From assembly GCA_963665185.2 (NCBI GenBank), contig CAXXPO010000010.1, positions 1 through 64,000 on the forward strand: 64,000 bases of DNA. Reading direction: 5' to 3'. The number at the start of each line of letters is the position of its first letter. Position 1 is the first letter of the stretch. This stretch comes from G963665185 sp963665185. Its GTDB lineage: Bacteria > Desulfobacterota > Desulfovibrionia > Desulfovibrionales > Desulfovibrionaceae. Below, one piece after another: positions 53,205-62,019 of this stretch. A program made the position numbers and the translations under genes. Below the pieces are notes generated by a model. The model was not told where the DNA came from. It saw nothing but the letters and a program-made list of their open reading frames with translations, and did not search any database.

Positions 53205-54428
53205 CTACTTGCCTTTGAGCAACTTGGAAATGATGCTGAACTGTTTGGGCAGCGCCTTTGTTTTCAGGTCATACCGCCTCACGATGGTCTGCCGCGCAGC
53301 CTTGCGAATATGCTCCATGCGGTCGGGATGGTCCAGCACCTCGTTGACTTTCTCCACTATTTGATCGGGCTGGAAAAAATCCACAAGAAAACCGTTCTGT
53401 CCGTGGTTGATGACTTCTTCCACGGGCGGGGTCGACGAGCCGACCACGAGCGCCCCACAGCTCATGGCTTCCAGCATGGACCAGGATAGTACGAACGGAT
53501 ATGTCAGGTAGACGTGCACCGAGGAGATCTGCACCACGCCAAGAAACCAATTGTAGGGGATCTGCCCCAGGAAGTGAACGCGGGACTCGTCGATGTCCAC
53601 TTCCTTGAGGTACTTGTCCTTGTAGGTTTCGCCGGGGGCGAGTTTCCTGCCGTAGCTTACGCCGTCCCCGCCCACGATGAGCACCTGGGCCTTGGGCCGG
53701 GCCTTCAGAATGCCCGGCAGGGCGCGCAGAAAAGTATGGATGCCGCGGCACGGCTCCAGATTACGCGCCACATAGGTGATGATCTCGTCATCCCTGGTAA
53801 TGGTCGTCCCGTTGCTGAGCGTAATTTGAATTTTGGGATTGGGCTTGAGCACCCGGGTATCGACGCCCTCGTGACACACCTGGATTTTGGAGCGGAACTC
53901 CCTGGGATACACGGACTTCTGCCATTTGGTGGGCGAAATTCCCGCATCGCAGGACTCCAGACTCAGCAGGGAGCAGGCGTTCCGGGTGCGCAGCCGGAAC
54001 ATGTCGTCCACGCTGGGCGGGTATTCCGGGTCGAACCCGACGTCCGCGCCTTCGTAGTGGTAGTAGAATTCAAAATATGGCAAAAGCTTGGTGTCAGGAA
54101 AAACGTCCCTGATATACAGACTCTCGCCCCATCCGCTGTGGGCGCAGACGATGTCGGGCACGAAGCCGCTCTGCTTGAGACGAAACGCTTGGCGGGCGAT
54201 TTCCTGACCACGACGCACCTGCCCTTCCAGACCACGGATATAATGATGTGTTTCCTGCCCTGCGGATTTTGGTGCAGGGTACGGGAGATATTTCAAACCG
54301 GGGATGTCCAGTTTACGGTCCGAATCTTCCCCCATTGCGACCACGGTATTCTTGGGGTCCGCGGCAAGGGCGCGGGAAAGATGTTTGTATTGTCCTGGAA
54401 AATTCTGATGTATCAACAGTATATTCAT
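53205..54428 (-). CDS. Glycosyltransferase family 4
   Basis: A 407-residue GT-B enzyme. The N-terminal half (MNILLIHQNFPGQYKHLSRA, then SGFVPDIVCAHSGWGESLYI) is of the type annotated as GT4 with N-terminal Gly-TF domain; the C-terminal half has the donor-site pattern RNLEPCRGIHTFLRAL, QVLIVGGDGVSYG, and YPFVLSWSMLEAMSCGALVVGSST, with the E-x7-E motif typical of family 4. The sugar is unknown. It is the first gene of the minus-strand block that includes Wzm/Wzt and diverges from the GT41 gene across a very short gap. Confidence 0.92.
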   Translation of the reverse strand: MNILLIHQNFPGQYKHLSRALAADPKNTVVAMGEDSDRKLDIPGLKYLPYPAPKSAGQETHHYIRGLEGQVRRGQEIARQAFRLKQSGFVPDIVCAHSGWGESLYIRDVFPDTKLLPYFEFYYHYEGADVGFDPEYPPSVDDMFRLRTRNACSLLSLESCDAGISPTKWQKSVYPREFRSKIQVCHEGVDTRVLKPNPKIQITLSNGTTITRDDEIITYVARNLEPCRGIHTFLRALPGILKARPKAQVLIVGGDGVSYGRKLAPGETYKDKYLKEVDIDESRVHFLGQIPYNWFLGVVQISSVHVYLTYPFVLSWSMLEAMSCGALVVGSSTPPVEEVINHGQNGFLVDFFQPDQIVEKVNEVLDHPDRMEHIRKAARQTIVRRYDLKTKALPKQFSIISKLLKGK

Positions 54429-54449
54429 GCTTTGAAAACCTAGGTTCTA

Positions 54450-56348
54450 ATGCTCATGGTTTGTAAGGGGCCTCAGAATGACAAACTAGACAGAATGCGT
54501 TCCACACGATATTTCATGGCGGTTTACAATCACAGTCAAAATACGGAGAAATCCCTTTTGCCCATCCCATCATTAAATATTGATTCACGAATCAAGAAGG
54601 CACAGGATTTGGCTGCTGTACGAAATTTCGTAGAAGCTCTCAGCGCTTATGACGAAGTGCTGGCCGCATTCCCGGACAACGACGACCTGCGTATGCAAGC
54701 AGGTGCTACCGCATATAATAGCGGGGATGCCCAAAGGGCCTTTGATTACTTCAAAAGTGCCCTAAAGATCAATCCCCGCAATTCAGGAGCGTACAGCAAC
54801 ATTGGGGTTCTGCTGAAACAGGCCGGGCGATATGAGGAGGCGGTGCAATATTATATCCAGTCTATCGCTATATCTCCAAGTGCATTGTCCTACGGAAACC
54901 TTGGAAATCTCTACCGATCACTATACGAAATAAGCAAAGCAAACGGCTGTTACCTCAAAGGATTGGAGCTGGACAACAAAAATAGCGAACTGCTGAACAA
55001 CTTCGGCCTGTGTCTCATAAATCAAGGAAAAATTGCTCAAGGAATCGAGCTATATACACGTGGCCTTTTGCTCAACCCCAACCACAAGGCGACACAACAT
55101 AATTTTCTGCTTGGCATACAATACAACCACACCATCGATATCTATAAAATTCTCGCCCGGCATTCCGGCTGGGGAAAATCCGTTACCCCTCCAAACGGCC
55201 CGAGCACCGTCCATCCCAACAATCCGTCGCCGGACCGAACATTGCGCATCGGATTTGTTTCGGCAGACATGGGAAAACATCCTGTGGGGTATTTTCTGCA
55301 ACAATTGTTCGCCAACCACGATGCACGCCTGTTTTCCCTGTACTGCTACTCGGACAGGACGGCGGAAGACCATATTTCCGAAAAGCTCAGGGAATACGCC
55401 CACAGCTGGACAAACTGCCTGCTTCTGTCTGACGAAGAACTCTTTCAGCGCATCGCAACAGATGAAATAGACATCCTCATAGACCTTGCCGGGCATACGG
55501 CCAAAAACCGTCTACGGGTGTTTGCGCAAAAGCCCGCGCCCGTGCAATGCACCTGGGCGGGCTATGTGGGAACAACCGGCCTGCCAGCCATGGACTACAT
55601 TGTTTCCGACCGCTGGCAGACGCCGGACGGGTTTGAAGCGTACTCGGTGGAAGCGCCGCTGCGGCTTGCCGACGGGTACATCACCTACACCGCCCCGGAC
55701 TATACGCCGGATGTCGGACCATTGCCCGCCCTGCACAACGGATATGTGACGTTCGGATGTTTCAACAACATCTCCAAGATAAACGACGCGGTCATTTCCC
55801 TTTGGGGGGGGCTGCTGCGGCGGATGCCGAATGCAAAACTGCTGATGATCACCCACGCGCTCAAGGACCAGCCATTGAACGCGCAGTTCAGGGAACGCTT
55901 TACAGCTGCGGGGGCAAACGAATCCCAACTGCTTCTTGAAGGGAGCGTTCCCCATGCCGAACTGCTGGATGCGTACAACCGGGTGGACATAGGGCTGGAC
56001 CCGTTCCCTTACAGCGGCGGGCTGACCACGTGCGAGTCAATATATATGGGCGTTCCTGTCGTCACGCTGCCAGGCAGACGTTTTTGCAGCCGCCACAGTG
56101 CCAGCCACCTTTCCAATGTGGGGCTTGCGGATTGGGTGGTGACGGGCCGCGAAGAGTACATTGCCAAGGCACTGCAAGCGGCAAAGGACCTGAATGGCTT
56201 GGCAGCATTGCGCGCCGGGATGCGCGCACAGGTGGCCGCCTCCCCTCTGTGCGACGGGAAAAGGTTTGCAGAATCTTTCCAAAAAGCCATGCGGCGCATC
56301 TGGAAAATGTGGTGCGCTGGACAGAACACACCACAGAAGGAAGACTGA
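54450..56348 (+). CDS. TPR and GT41 (SPINDLY/O-GlcNAc transferase-like) glycosyltransferase
   Basis: A 632-residue protein. Residues about 45-235 hold TPR repeats (LSAYDEVLAAFPDNDDLRMQ, AYSNIGVLLKQAGRYEEAVQY, LLNNFGLCLINQGKIAQGI). Residues about 265-620 are a family 41 glycosyltransferase with the SPINDLY/OGT C-terminal signature: LRIGFVSADMGKHPVGYF, IDILIDLAGHT, VQCTWAGYVGTTGLPAMDY, and GLDPFPYSGGLTTCESIYMG then the donor-binding GVPVVTLPG. Such enzymes glycosylate Ser/Thr of proteins; bacterial versions may act on flagellin or surface proteins. The start is uncertain: 54450, 54495 and 54516 are all in-frame ATGs without a clear ribosome-binding site. The acetyltransferase gene overlaps its stop. 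Confidence 0.88.
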   Translation: MLMVCKGPQNDKLDRMRSTRYFMAVYNHSQNTEKSLLPIPSLNIDSRIKKAQDLAAVRNFVEALSAYDEVLAAFPDNDDLRMQAGATAYNSGDAQRAFDYFKSALKINPRNSGAYSNIGVLLKQAGRYEEAVQYYIQSIAISPSALSYGNLGNLYRSLYEISKANGCYLKGLELDNKNSELLNNFGLCLINQGKIAQGIELYTRGLLLNPNHKATQHNFLLGIQYNHTIDIYKILARHSGWGKSVTPPNGPSTVHPNNPSPDRTLRIGFVSADMGKHPVGYFLQQLFANHDARLFSLYCYSDRTAEDHISEKLREYAHSWTNCLLLSDEELFQRIATDEIDILIDLAGHTAKNRLRVFAQKPAPVQCTWAGYVGTTGLPAMDYIVSDRWQTPDGFEAYSVEAPLRLADGYITYTAPDYTPDVGPLPALHNGYVTFGCFNNISKINDAVISLWGGLLRRMPNAKLLMITHALKDQPLNAQFRERFTAAGANESQLLLEGSVPHAELLDAYNRVDIGLDPFPYSGGLTTCESIYMGVPVVTLPGRRFCSRHSASHLSNVGLADWVVTGREEYIAKALQAAKDLNGLAALRAGMRAQVAASPLCDGKRFAESFQKAMRRIWKMWCAGQNTPQKED

Positions 56349-56962
56349 TGGCCTGGTATCCAGACTCTCCTCCAGAGTACTTCACGGAAAGCAAAACCCC
56401 TTCCGGCGAGCCGGTCTACCTGCACAAGAAATCGCGCATTTACGGCAACATCACCATAGGAAGGTTCAGTTATATTTTCGAAAACGCAACCATCGTGGGG
56501 CACCACCCCATACGCATAGGCAGCTTTACATCCGTCGGCTCAAACTTCTGGTGCACGTCGCTTGAAGACCACCACACGGAATACGTATCCACATATGCCT
56601 TTCAACGCATTTTAGGGATCGAACTTAGCTACCCTGCGGACAAAGCACCGCGCAGGCCGTATGTGGAAATAGGCTCGGACGTCTGGATAGGAAACGATGT
56701 GCGGGTAATGGCGGGAACGGAAGTGGGACACGGCTGCGTCCTTGGCGCCAAGGCCCTTGTAACCAAAGACTGCGAGCCATATGGAATATACGGAGGCGTT
56801 CCGGCAAAACTTATACGTTTCCGCTTCCCAGGGCAGATACGGGAACAGCTGTTGGAAATACAATGGTGGCACTGGCCGCTGGAGCGCATTAAGGCAAATG
56901 CACACTTCTTTTCACTAAATCTACAGGAATTCACAGGTGACCTGCTGAACGAACTCATCTAA
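56348..56962 (+). CDS. Hexapeptide-repeat acetyltransferase
   Basis: A 204-residue left-handed beta-helix protein of the xenobiotic/sugar acyltransferase type (CatB/VatD-like). Hexapeptide repeats run from about residue 26 (KSRIYGNITIGRFSYIFENA) to 150, with the catalytic-type His in LEDHHTEYV and the C-terminal strand IGNDVRVMAGTEVGHGCVLG. It probably O- or N-acetylates a sugar of the glycan. The ATG overlaps the stop of the GT41 gene (TGATG), so the two are coupled and the acetyl group may go on the sugar that enzyme adds or on its target. Confidence 0.88.
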   Translation: MAWYPDSPPEYFTESKTPSGEPVYLHKKSRIYGNITIGRFSYIFENATIVGHHPIRIGSFTSVGSNFWCTSLEDHHTEYVSTYAFQRILGIELSYPADKAPRRPYVEIGSDVWIGNDVRVMAGTEVGHGCVLGAKALVTKDCEPYGIYGGVPAKLIRFRFPGQIREQLLEIQWWHWPLERIKANAHFFSLNLQEFTGDLLNELI

Positions 56963-56971
56963 CTACCCTAT

Positions 56972-57241
56972 TCAGTTGTCTTTTCTTCCCTCGTCCACCT
57001 TGAGGAAATTCTGGGTAAGAACCATCTTGTCCCAGATATCTTCATTGAAAACCCTACGCATATACGCAGCAACACTCCGGTCAAACTCAGTATCGGCACT
57101 CTCCACTGCCTTGATAACGCCATCCAGCACGAATTGGCATTGCCTCGCATCCACAATGTCCAGCCGAATAAGCATGGCCACAATATTGCGTAGCAGCATC
57201 CTGTGCGCAGCGTTGGCAATTTCTTGTTCGTTCAAAAGCAT
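56972..57241 (-). CDS. Small helical protein of unknown function
   Basis: An 89-residue protein with no signal peptide or membrane helix, predicted all-helical (LLNEQEIANAAHRMLLRNIV, then FVLDGVIKAVESADTEFDRS, AYMRRVFNEDIWDKM). It is placed between the acetyltransferase (convergent) and the CmcI-like methyltransferase on the same strand, 90 bp away. It has no recognised family and the ribosome-binding site is weak. I keep it because the frame is well filled and lies on the same strand as its neighbour, but it may be spurious. Confidence 0.45.
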   Translation of the reverse strand: MLLNEQEIANAAHRMLLRNIVAMLIRLDIVDARQCQFVLDGVIKAVESADTEFDRSVAAYMRRVFNEDIWDKMVLTQNFLKVDEGRKDN

Positions 57242-57331
57242 ACATGCCCTCCCCCCAAAAAATATGAGGACAAAAAATTTCTACTGCTCCTCTCCCACAT
57301 TGACTCAGGGTGACAGCATCAAAGCTACCGA

Positions 57332-58096
57332 TTAGATTCGGCGTAACCATGCACCCGGCCAATGTGTGATATTGGTATTCAGCCCACTTTCATTAAATGG
57401 CCACGCTGGCTGTTCAATCACAAACTCAGAATGATTGGAGGCAAAATCCCTTGCAGCCTGCGTCGGGTTGTCTGTCGTCCAATGAGATTGTCCACGAGGC
57501 ACGTCAGACAAATCAGACATAACGCCATCGGTAGCCACAATATACGACCGGGAAGTAACCAGCTCAGCATAAGCTTCCAATTCGGCATAAACGTGTTCAT
57601 AGGTGTGATTCGAATCAAGAATGACCAGCACGCTCTCTCCTGGGTCAACCAACGATTTCACCTGCGCCACAATATCTGGTGCTGTAGAACTCCCCTCTAT
57701 CAAGGTAATACGATCAACCAAGGGATGGGCTTCGATGGCTTTTCGATTGTGGGGTCTAATCTCGATGTCAATTCCAATAACACGCCCTTTCCCCATTGCC
57801 TTGCATAGGCTGGAGTAAAAGATCAGCGAGCCTCCATGGGCTACGCCCGTTTCGATGATCACATCAGGATTTACTGTATAAATAACTTCCTGAATTCGAA
57901 TCATATCTTCGGGTAACTGGATCACCGGTCGGCCCATCCAGCTGAAGGTATAGGGATACTTTTGATTCCAACCAACACGAACCCATTGACGAGAAATAGC
58001 TTCGAAGGCTTCGTTAGAATACAGGTCCATTGTTTGAGTTTGACCACCATCTTCCAATGTCAAAAGCCTCGAATCAGTATCAATAACTACCTTCAT
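57332..58096 (-). CDS. CmcI/cephalosporin-hydroxylase-family SAM methyltransferase
   Basis: A 254-residue protein of the family named after CmcI, which contains Rossmann-fold methyltransferases such as rhamnosyl O-methyltransferases. Recognisable parts are NPDVIIETGVAHGGSLIFYS (SAM-binding loop), GRVIGIDIEIR, LVILDSNHTYEHVYAELEAY and the C-terminal GLNTNITHWPGAWL. In surface-glycan loci it most likely O-methylates a sugar. The start at 58096 is the conserved MKVVIDTD; the frame upstream is not family-like. It stands in an AT-rich stretch with larger gaps around it. Confidence 0.85.
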   Translation of the reverse strand: MKVVIDTDSRLLTLEDGGQTQTMDLYSNEAFEAISRQWVRVGWNQKYPYTFSWMGRPVIQLPEDMIRIQEVIYTVNPDVIIETGVAHGGSLIFYSSLCKAMGKGRVIGIDIEIRPHNRKAIEAHPLVDRITLIEGSSTAPDIVAQVKSLVDPGESVLVILDSNHTYEHVYAELEAYAELVTSRSYIVATDGVMSDLSDVPRGQSHWTTDNPTQAARDFASNHSEFVIEQPAWPFNESGLNTNITHWPGAWLRRI

Positions 58097-58300
58097 GACC
58101 GACCCTGTATCCTTAAAAATAAACCCTAACAATCTTCAGAACAGAAAATTAGAGTTAGCAATGTTTCGTGTCGAGACTGCCCGTATGCAGTATTTCTGCC
58201 AAAAACCACACAAATGACCACTTGTTCGTCAAGGTTTCTTAATATCCCCCAGGCATCAACCAAGAAAATAAATCCAAACTCCAAACCCTCCAAATCTGCA

Positions 58301-59170
58301 CTAACAATTACAGGACGACAAATATTCTATAGTAGAAAACCTATTTGCCCATCCCAAAGCCTTCAATTTTGCATTATCACCCAAAAAGAAGACCGGATCG
58401 CCTGTTCGATCGGAAGCCAACCGCAATACATTTTGGGGATCACCTCCGAAAGTTGTTGCCAACACCCGTACGATGTCACCCAACAAAACAGGCTGCCCTG
58501 AACTGATGTTATAGACACCAGGGGCACTGTGCCGCAACAAAACTGAAAAAGCTTCGGCAACATCTTCTACGTGCAAAAAATCCCTATATGCATCGCCATT
58601 CACCCCAAAAGGTTCACGTCGTCCTTGAAAAACAGCACGTAAAGACGGAATAAGTCGAGCTTGAGGCTCCCCAGGACCGAAGGGAAGGAAAACCCGCCCC
58701 CAAGTGCATGTTACACCATGCTGGGAACAGACCGCCATCGCCAGGCGTCTTGTTGCATCCTTTGCAATGCCATAAAGAGTAGAAGGTTTCGCTGGTGTGC
58801 TGTCCTCGCGACAGTAACCGCAAGACCAATCATACTCCGCACAAGTCCCGGCTATGACCACATGCTTCCCGCCTGTTGCGCAAAACGCCTCCGTCAGGCG
58901 CATTGTGGCCTCTGTCCAACGAAGATTCAATGGAGACGTCCAATATTTTCCATGCTCAGCATACCAAGCCAAATGCAGCAGGTGCGTAGCCTTTACTTCA
59001 TTCAACAGCGGATGAAAATCATGACTCTTCAGTAAATCAACTTCAATGAAGCCCCCTCCGGCATCAGGACGACTTCTTCCTACAGAAATGACTTGGATGC
59101 CTTTGTGCAGCAACGCATTGAGAACATGACGTCCGATAAACCCGGAAGCACCTGTCAAGAGGACTTTCAT
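58301..59170 (-). CDS. NAD(P)-dependent sugar epimerase/reductase (SDR family)
   Basis: A 289-residue extended short-chain dehydrogenase. The cofactor site is KVLLTGASGFIGRHVLNAL at the N-terminus, and the active-site pair is Y-x3-K in STLYGIAKDA (about residue 130). FLHVEDVAEAF and VYNISSGQ are typical of nucleotide-sugar enzymes. It is the last gene of a coupled cassette rfbF-rfbG-rfbC-methyltransferase-SDR; its ATG overlaps the stop of the methyltransferase (ATGA). The likely job is to reduce the 4-keto group at the end of the pathway, giving the finished CDP-sugar. This role is inferred from position. Confidence 0.88.
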   Translation of the reverse strand: MKVLLTGASGFIGRHVLNALLHKGIQVISVGRSRPDAGGGFIEVDLLKSHDFHPLLNEVKATHLLHLAWYAEHGKYWTSPLNLRWTEATMRLTEAFCATGGKHVVIAGTCAEYDWSCGYCREDSTPAKPSTLYGIAKDATRRLAMAVCSQHGVTCTWGRVFLPFGPGEPQARLIPSLRAVFQGRREPFGVNGDAYRDFLHVEDVAEAFSVLLRHSAPGVYNISSGQPVLLGDIVRVLATTFGGDPQNVLRLASDRTGDPVFFLGDNAKLKALGWANRFSTIEYLSSCNC

Positions 59171-60408
59171 ACGGAAGTGCCTTCTGTGATCCGCAACTCT
59201 GGAACCGCGGTAACAAATTTCCCTCCCCACTCACGGACGTAATCGAGTTGCTTCATAACTTCTTCACATAAATTCCAAGGCAGAATTACAATGCAATTCG
59301 GTTTGTCGGCTTGTAAATGCGTCTCATTCACAATAGGAATCCTGCTTCCTGGAAGGAATTTTCCCTGCTTCGCCGGATTCTTATCTACGACATACGGCAA
59401 GAGATCAGGCCGCACCCCGGAAAAATTGAGCAAGGTATTACCCTTGGCTGCTGCGCCATATGCCCCTACTCGAACACCTTTACGCTTGGCAGCAATCAAA
59501 AATTCAAGCAACGAGTTTTTCACATTCTCGGCGCTCTCTTGAAATCCCCTATAGAAAGAAATCGAGGTCATGCCTGCCTCAGATTCGACTTGCAAAAGTC
59601 GTCCTACTGAGTCGGCCACTATCTGCGTACCTGTATCAGCACGTTGCGCATACACCCGCAAGCTTCCCCCGTGAGTGGATAACTCCTCAACATCAAAAAT
59701 AACCAACCCGTTACACACAAAAATGTGATGAACAGCCGTCAAAGAAAGATAGGAATAATGCTCGTGGTAAGCGGTATCGAACTGAGTATTCTCAACCATA
59801 CGCAATACATGGGGAAATTCAAATGTCGCAACCCCTTGTGGGTTGAGCAGGCGGGCAAATCCGGAAACAAAATCGTTAATATCGGGAACATGGGCAAGGA
59901 CATTGTTGGCAGTCATCAGATCCGCTTGCAGATTGTTCTCCGCAAGCTCATTGGCCAGTTCCGTTCCAAAAAAACGCTCAAAAATTTCAATGCCCTTGTC
60001 ACGCGCCGCCTGTGCCGTGCTCGTAGTTGGCTCAATCCCAAAGCAGGGAATGCCTGCCTCCTGCACATATTGCAAAAGGTATCCATCGTTTGCTGCTATC
60101 TCGACCACACGTTTTTGGGAGTCAAGCGCAAACCTACCAATCATATTTTGCACATAAAGTTTGGCATGTGCCAGCCAAGAAGAAGAAAAGGAACTAAAGT
60201 AGGCGTAATCCTTGGTGAACAATGCTTCACGTCCGGCATAATCTTCAGTTTGCACCAGCCAGCAGGATTCGCAAACCAAAAGGCGCAACGGGAACCAGGT
60301 TTCCGGAGCGCGCAAATCCATTTCCGTCAAATATGCATTGGATGGAGGGGCACTGCCCAGGTCCAGAAAAGGAATACGCAGTTCAGCCCCGCAATGACGA
60401 CATTTCAC
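59167..60408 (-). CDS. Sugar C-methyltransferase (TylC3/NovU type)
   Basis: A 413-residue SAM enzyme with the architecture of nucleotide-sugar C-methyltransferases: an N-terminal zinc region (CRHCG and LLVCESCWLVQ, about 2-50), a SAM-binding Rossmann domain (VVEIAANDGYLLQYVQEAG, then LMTANNVLAHVPDINDF), and a C-terminal domain (VGAYGAAAKGNTLLNFSG, about 310-400). Characterised relatives (TylC3, NovU) add a methyl to C3 or C5 of a 4-keto-6-deoxy sugar. A GTG start at 60408 overlaps the rfbC stop (GTGA), and its own stop overlaps the SDR start, so it is within the cassette. It implies a branched sugar. Confidence 0.9.
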   Translation of the reverse strand: MKCRHCGAELRIPFLDLGSAPPSNAYLTEMDLRAPETWFPLRLLVCESCWLVQTEDYAGREALFTKDYAYFSSFSSSWLAHAKLYVQNMIGRFALDSQKRVVEIAANDGYLLQYVQEAGIPCFGIEPTTSTAQAARDKGIEIFERFFGTELANELAENNLQADLMTANNVLAHVPDINDFVSGFARLLNPQGVATFEFPHVLRMVENTQFDTAYHEHYSYLSLTAVHHIFVCNGLVIFDVEELSTHGGSLRVYAQRADTGTQIVADSVGRLLQVESEAGMTSISFYRGFQESAENVKNSLLEFLIAAKRKGVRVGAYGAAAKGNTLLNFSGVRPDLLPYVVDKNPAKQGKFLPGSRIPIVNETHLQADKPNCIVILPWNLCEEVMKQLDYVREWGGKFVTAVPELRITEGTSV

Positions 60409-60965
60409 AAACAAACTCCCTGAAAATCAGGCTCCAGCAAAGGATGCTCTGCATCGCGCTTGGAAATTTCGCGAAGAGGCAATGGCCAGGAAATCCCCAG
60501 ACGCTTATCCATTGGATTTAGCCCCGCTTCAGCAGAGGGAACGTAGGCAACAGAGTGGCAATACAACAGCTCCACATCATCCGTAAAAGTCTGAAAGCCA
60601 TGCGCGAAACCTTCTGGAATAAGCAATGCAAAACCATTCTCAGCAGAAAGGCGCTCACCGTGCCACTGCAAAAAAGTCGGAGATCCAGCACGCAGGTCCA
60701 CCGCAACGTCCCATATAACTCCGCGAAGACAGCTTACAAGTTTCATTTCCGCGTAAGGTGGGCGCTGAAAATGCAATCCCCGCACAGTTCCCTGCTTTAC
60801 TGTAACGGTTTGATTAATTTGCGCAATGGGCTTTGTCCAGCCAGCCTCTCTCATATCTTGAGAGCAGAATAGCCGAGAAAGAAACCCTCGGTTGTCTCCA
60901 AGGCGTTGGCGCTCAATCCGTTTCAGCCCGCCCAAAGGCAAATCGACAACTGCAAACCGATTCAT
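60405..60965 (-). CDS. rfbC: dTDP-4-dehydrorhamnose 3,5-epimerase-like protein
   Basis: A 186-residue cupin-type epimerase that inverts carbons 3 and/or 5 of a 4-keto-6-deoxy sugar nucleotide. Typical parts are DNRGFLSRLFC near the start, VKQGTVRGLHFQRPP (with the catalytic His), VIWDVAVDLRAGSPTF, and ALLIPEGFAHGFQTF with the later Tyr in LLYCHSVAY. In its setting after rfbG the substrate is probably the CDP-linked 4-keto sugar instead of the dTDP form. Start and stop overlap both neighbours (ATGA and GTGA). The gene symbol reflects the family, not the exact substrate. Confidence 0.9.
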   Translation of the reverse strand: MNRFAVVDLPLGGLKRIERQRLGDNRGFLSRLFCSQDMREAGWTKPIAQINQTVTVKQGTVRGLHFQRPPYAEMKLVSCLRGVIWDVAVDLRAGSPTFLQWHGERLSAENGFALLIPEGFAHGFQTFTDDVELLYCHSVAYVPSAEAGLNPMDKRLGISWPLPLREISKRDAEHPLLEPDFQGVCL

Positions 60966-62008
60966 GCGCCTGCCTCATACTCTGCAATTTCGGTTTCACA
61001 CAAATCCCTGGCATCGGCCCCTTGCGATTGAGCCTTATACCAATCCATTGTCCGGCGGATTGACTCTTCCAAGTTCCAACGGGGTACAACTTCCAGTAGC
61101 CTACAGGCTTTGGCTGTTTCCAAGGCCAACCACCCAGCTTCATGGGGACCGGCGGTTCCATCTTCGTAACGCACCTCACCTTTGCCGAATGCGCGACGGG
61201 CTTCTTCCACAACATCCCGGACCGTAGCGGCTTCGGAAGTTCTGGGACCCAAATTATATGCGCCAGCCAATGTACTGTTCCCCCACATTTTTTGGGCAAG
61301 GGAAAGGTAGCCAAACAATGGATCCAAGACATGCTGCCAAGGCCGAATTGCGCTTGGCCGACGGATATTCAAGGGCTGTCCCGCAGTCCAGGCACGCACC
61401 GCATCCGGGATCAGACGATCGGCAGACCAGTCCCCCCCGCCAATGACATTGCCGGCTCTCGCACTCGCTACGCCCACTCCCTGTTCGCGCAAAAAAGCAT
61501 CCCGATAGCTGGCGATAACCATTTCACAGGCCGCCTTGCTGGCACTATACGGATCATGCCCTCCCAGGGCATCATCCTCCCTGTATGGATAAATCCACTC
61601 GTTGTTGCGGTACACCTTGTCAGTGGTGATCATTACGGCAACACGCACACTGCCCAGTCCGCGTAGTGCATCCAGCACATGGGCCGTGCCCATAACGTTA
61701 CAGGAAAATGTCTCCAAGGGGGCTTGGTAGCTCGCCCGGACCAACGGCTGCGCAGCCAAATGAAAAACAATCTCTGGGGCGGCCTTGCAGATAATTCCAC
61801 CCAATAATCCGGCGTCCCGAATATCGCAAAAGTGGCTTTCGATACCATTAGAAAGATCAATAAGGTGAAAGAGGCTCGGCGTGGTGTCAGGAGGCAGGGA
61901 AATCCCCGTCACCCGTGCTCCCAATTTATTCAGCCACAGGGCCAGCCAGCCTCCCTTGAATCCGGTATGCCCGGTAAGAAGCACACGCTTCCCACGCCAG
62001 AATTCCAT
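60962..62008 (-). CDS. rfbG: CDP-glucose 4,6-dehydratase
   Basis: RfbG converts CDP-glucose to CDP-4-keto-6-deoxyglucose, the branch point for CDP-deoxy sugars. The 348-residue protein has the family start RVLLTGHTGFKGGWLALWL, HLAAQPLVRASYQAPLETF, MITTDKVYRNNEW, and the active-site DPYSASKAACEMV (Y-x3-K). The C-terminus RRPSAIRPWQHVLDPLFGYL is also typical. The start at 62008 follows AGGG with good spacing; longer in-frame starts at 62014 and 62035 overlap the rfbF stop. The donor CDP-glucose is made by the adjacent rfbF product. Confidence 0.95.
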   Translation of the reverse strand: MEFWRGKRVLLTGHTGFKGGWLALWLNKLGARVTGISLPPDTTPSLFHLIDLSNGIESHFCDIRDAGLLGGIICKAAPEIVFHLAAQPLVRASYQAPLETFSCNVMGTAHVLDALRGLGSVRVAVMITTDKVYRNNEWIYPYREDDALGGHDPYSASKAACEMVIASYRDAFLREQGVGVASARAGNVIGGGDWSADRLIPDAVRAWTAGQPLNIRRPSAIRPWQHVLDPLFGYLSLAQKMWGNSTLAGAYNLGPRTSEAATVRDVVEEARRAFGKGEVRYEDGTAGPHEAGWLALETAKACRLLEVVPRWNLEESIRRTMDWYKAQSQGADARDLCETEIAEYEAGA

Positions 62009-62019
62009 TTGCATCCCTG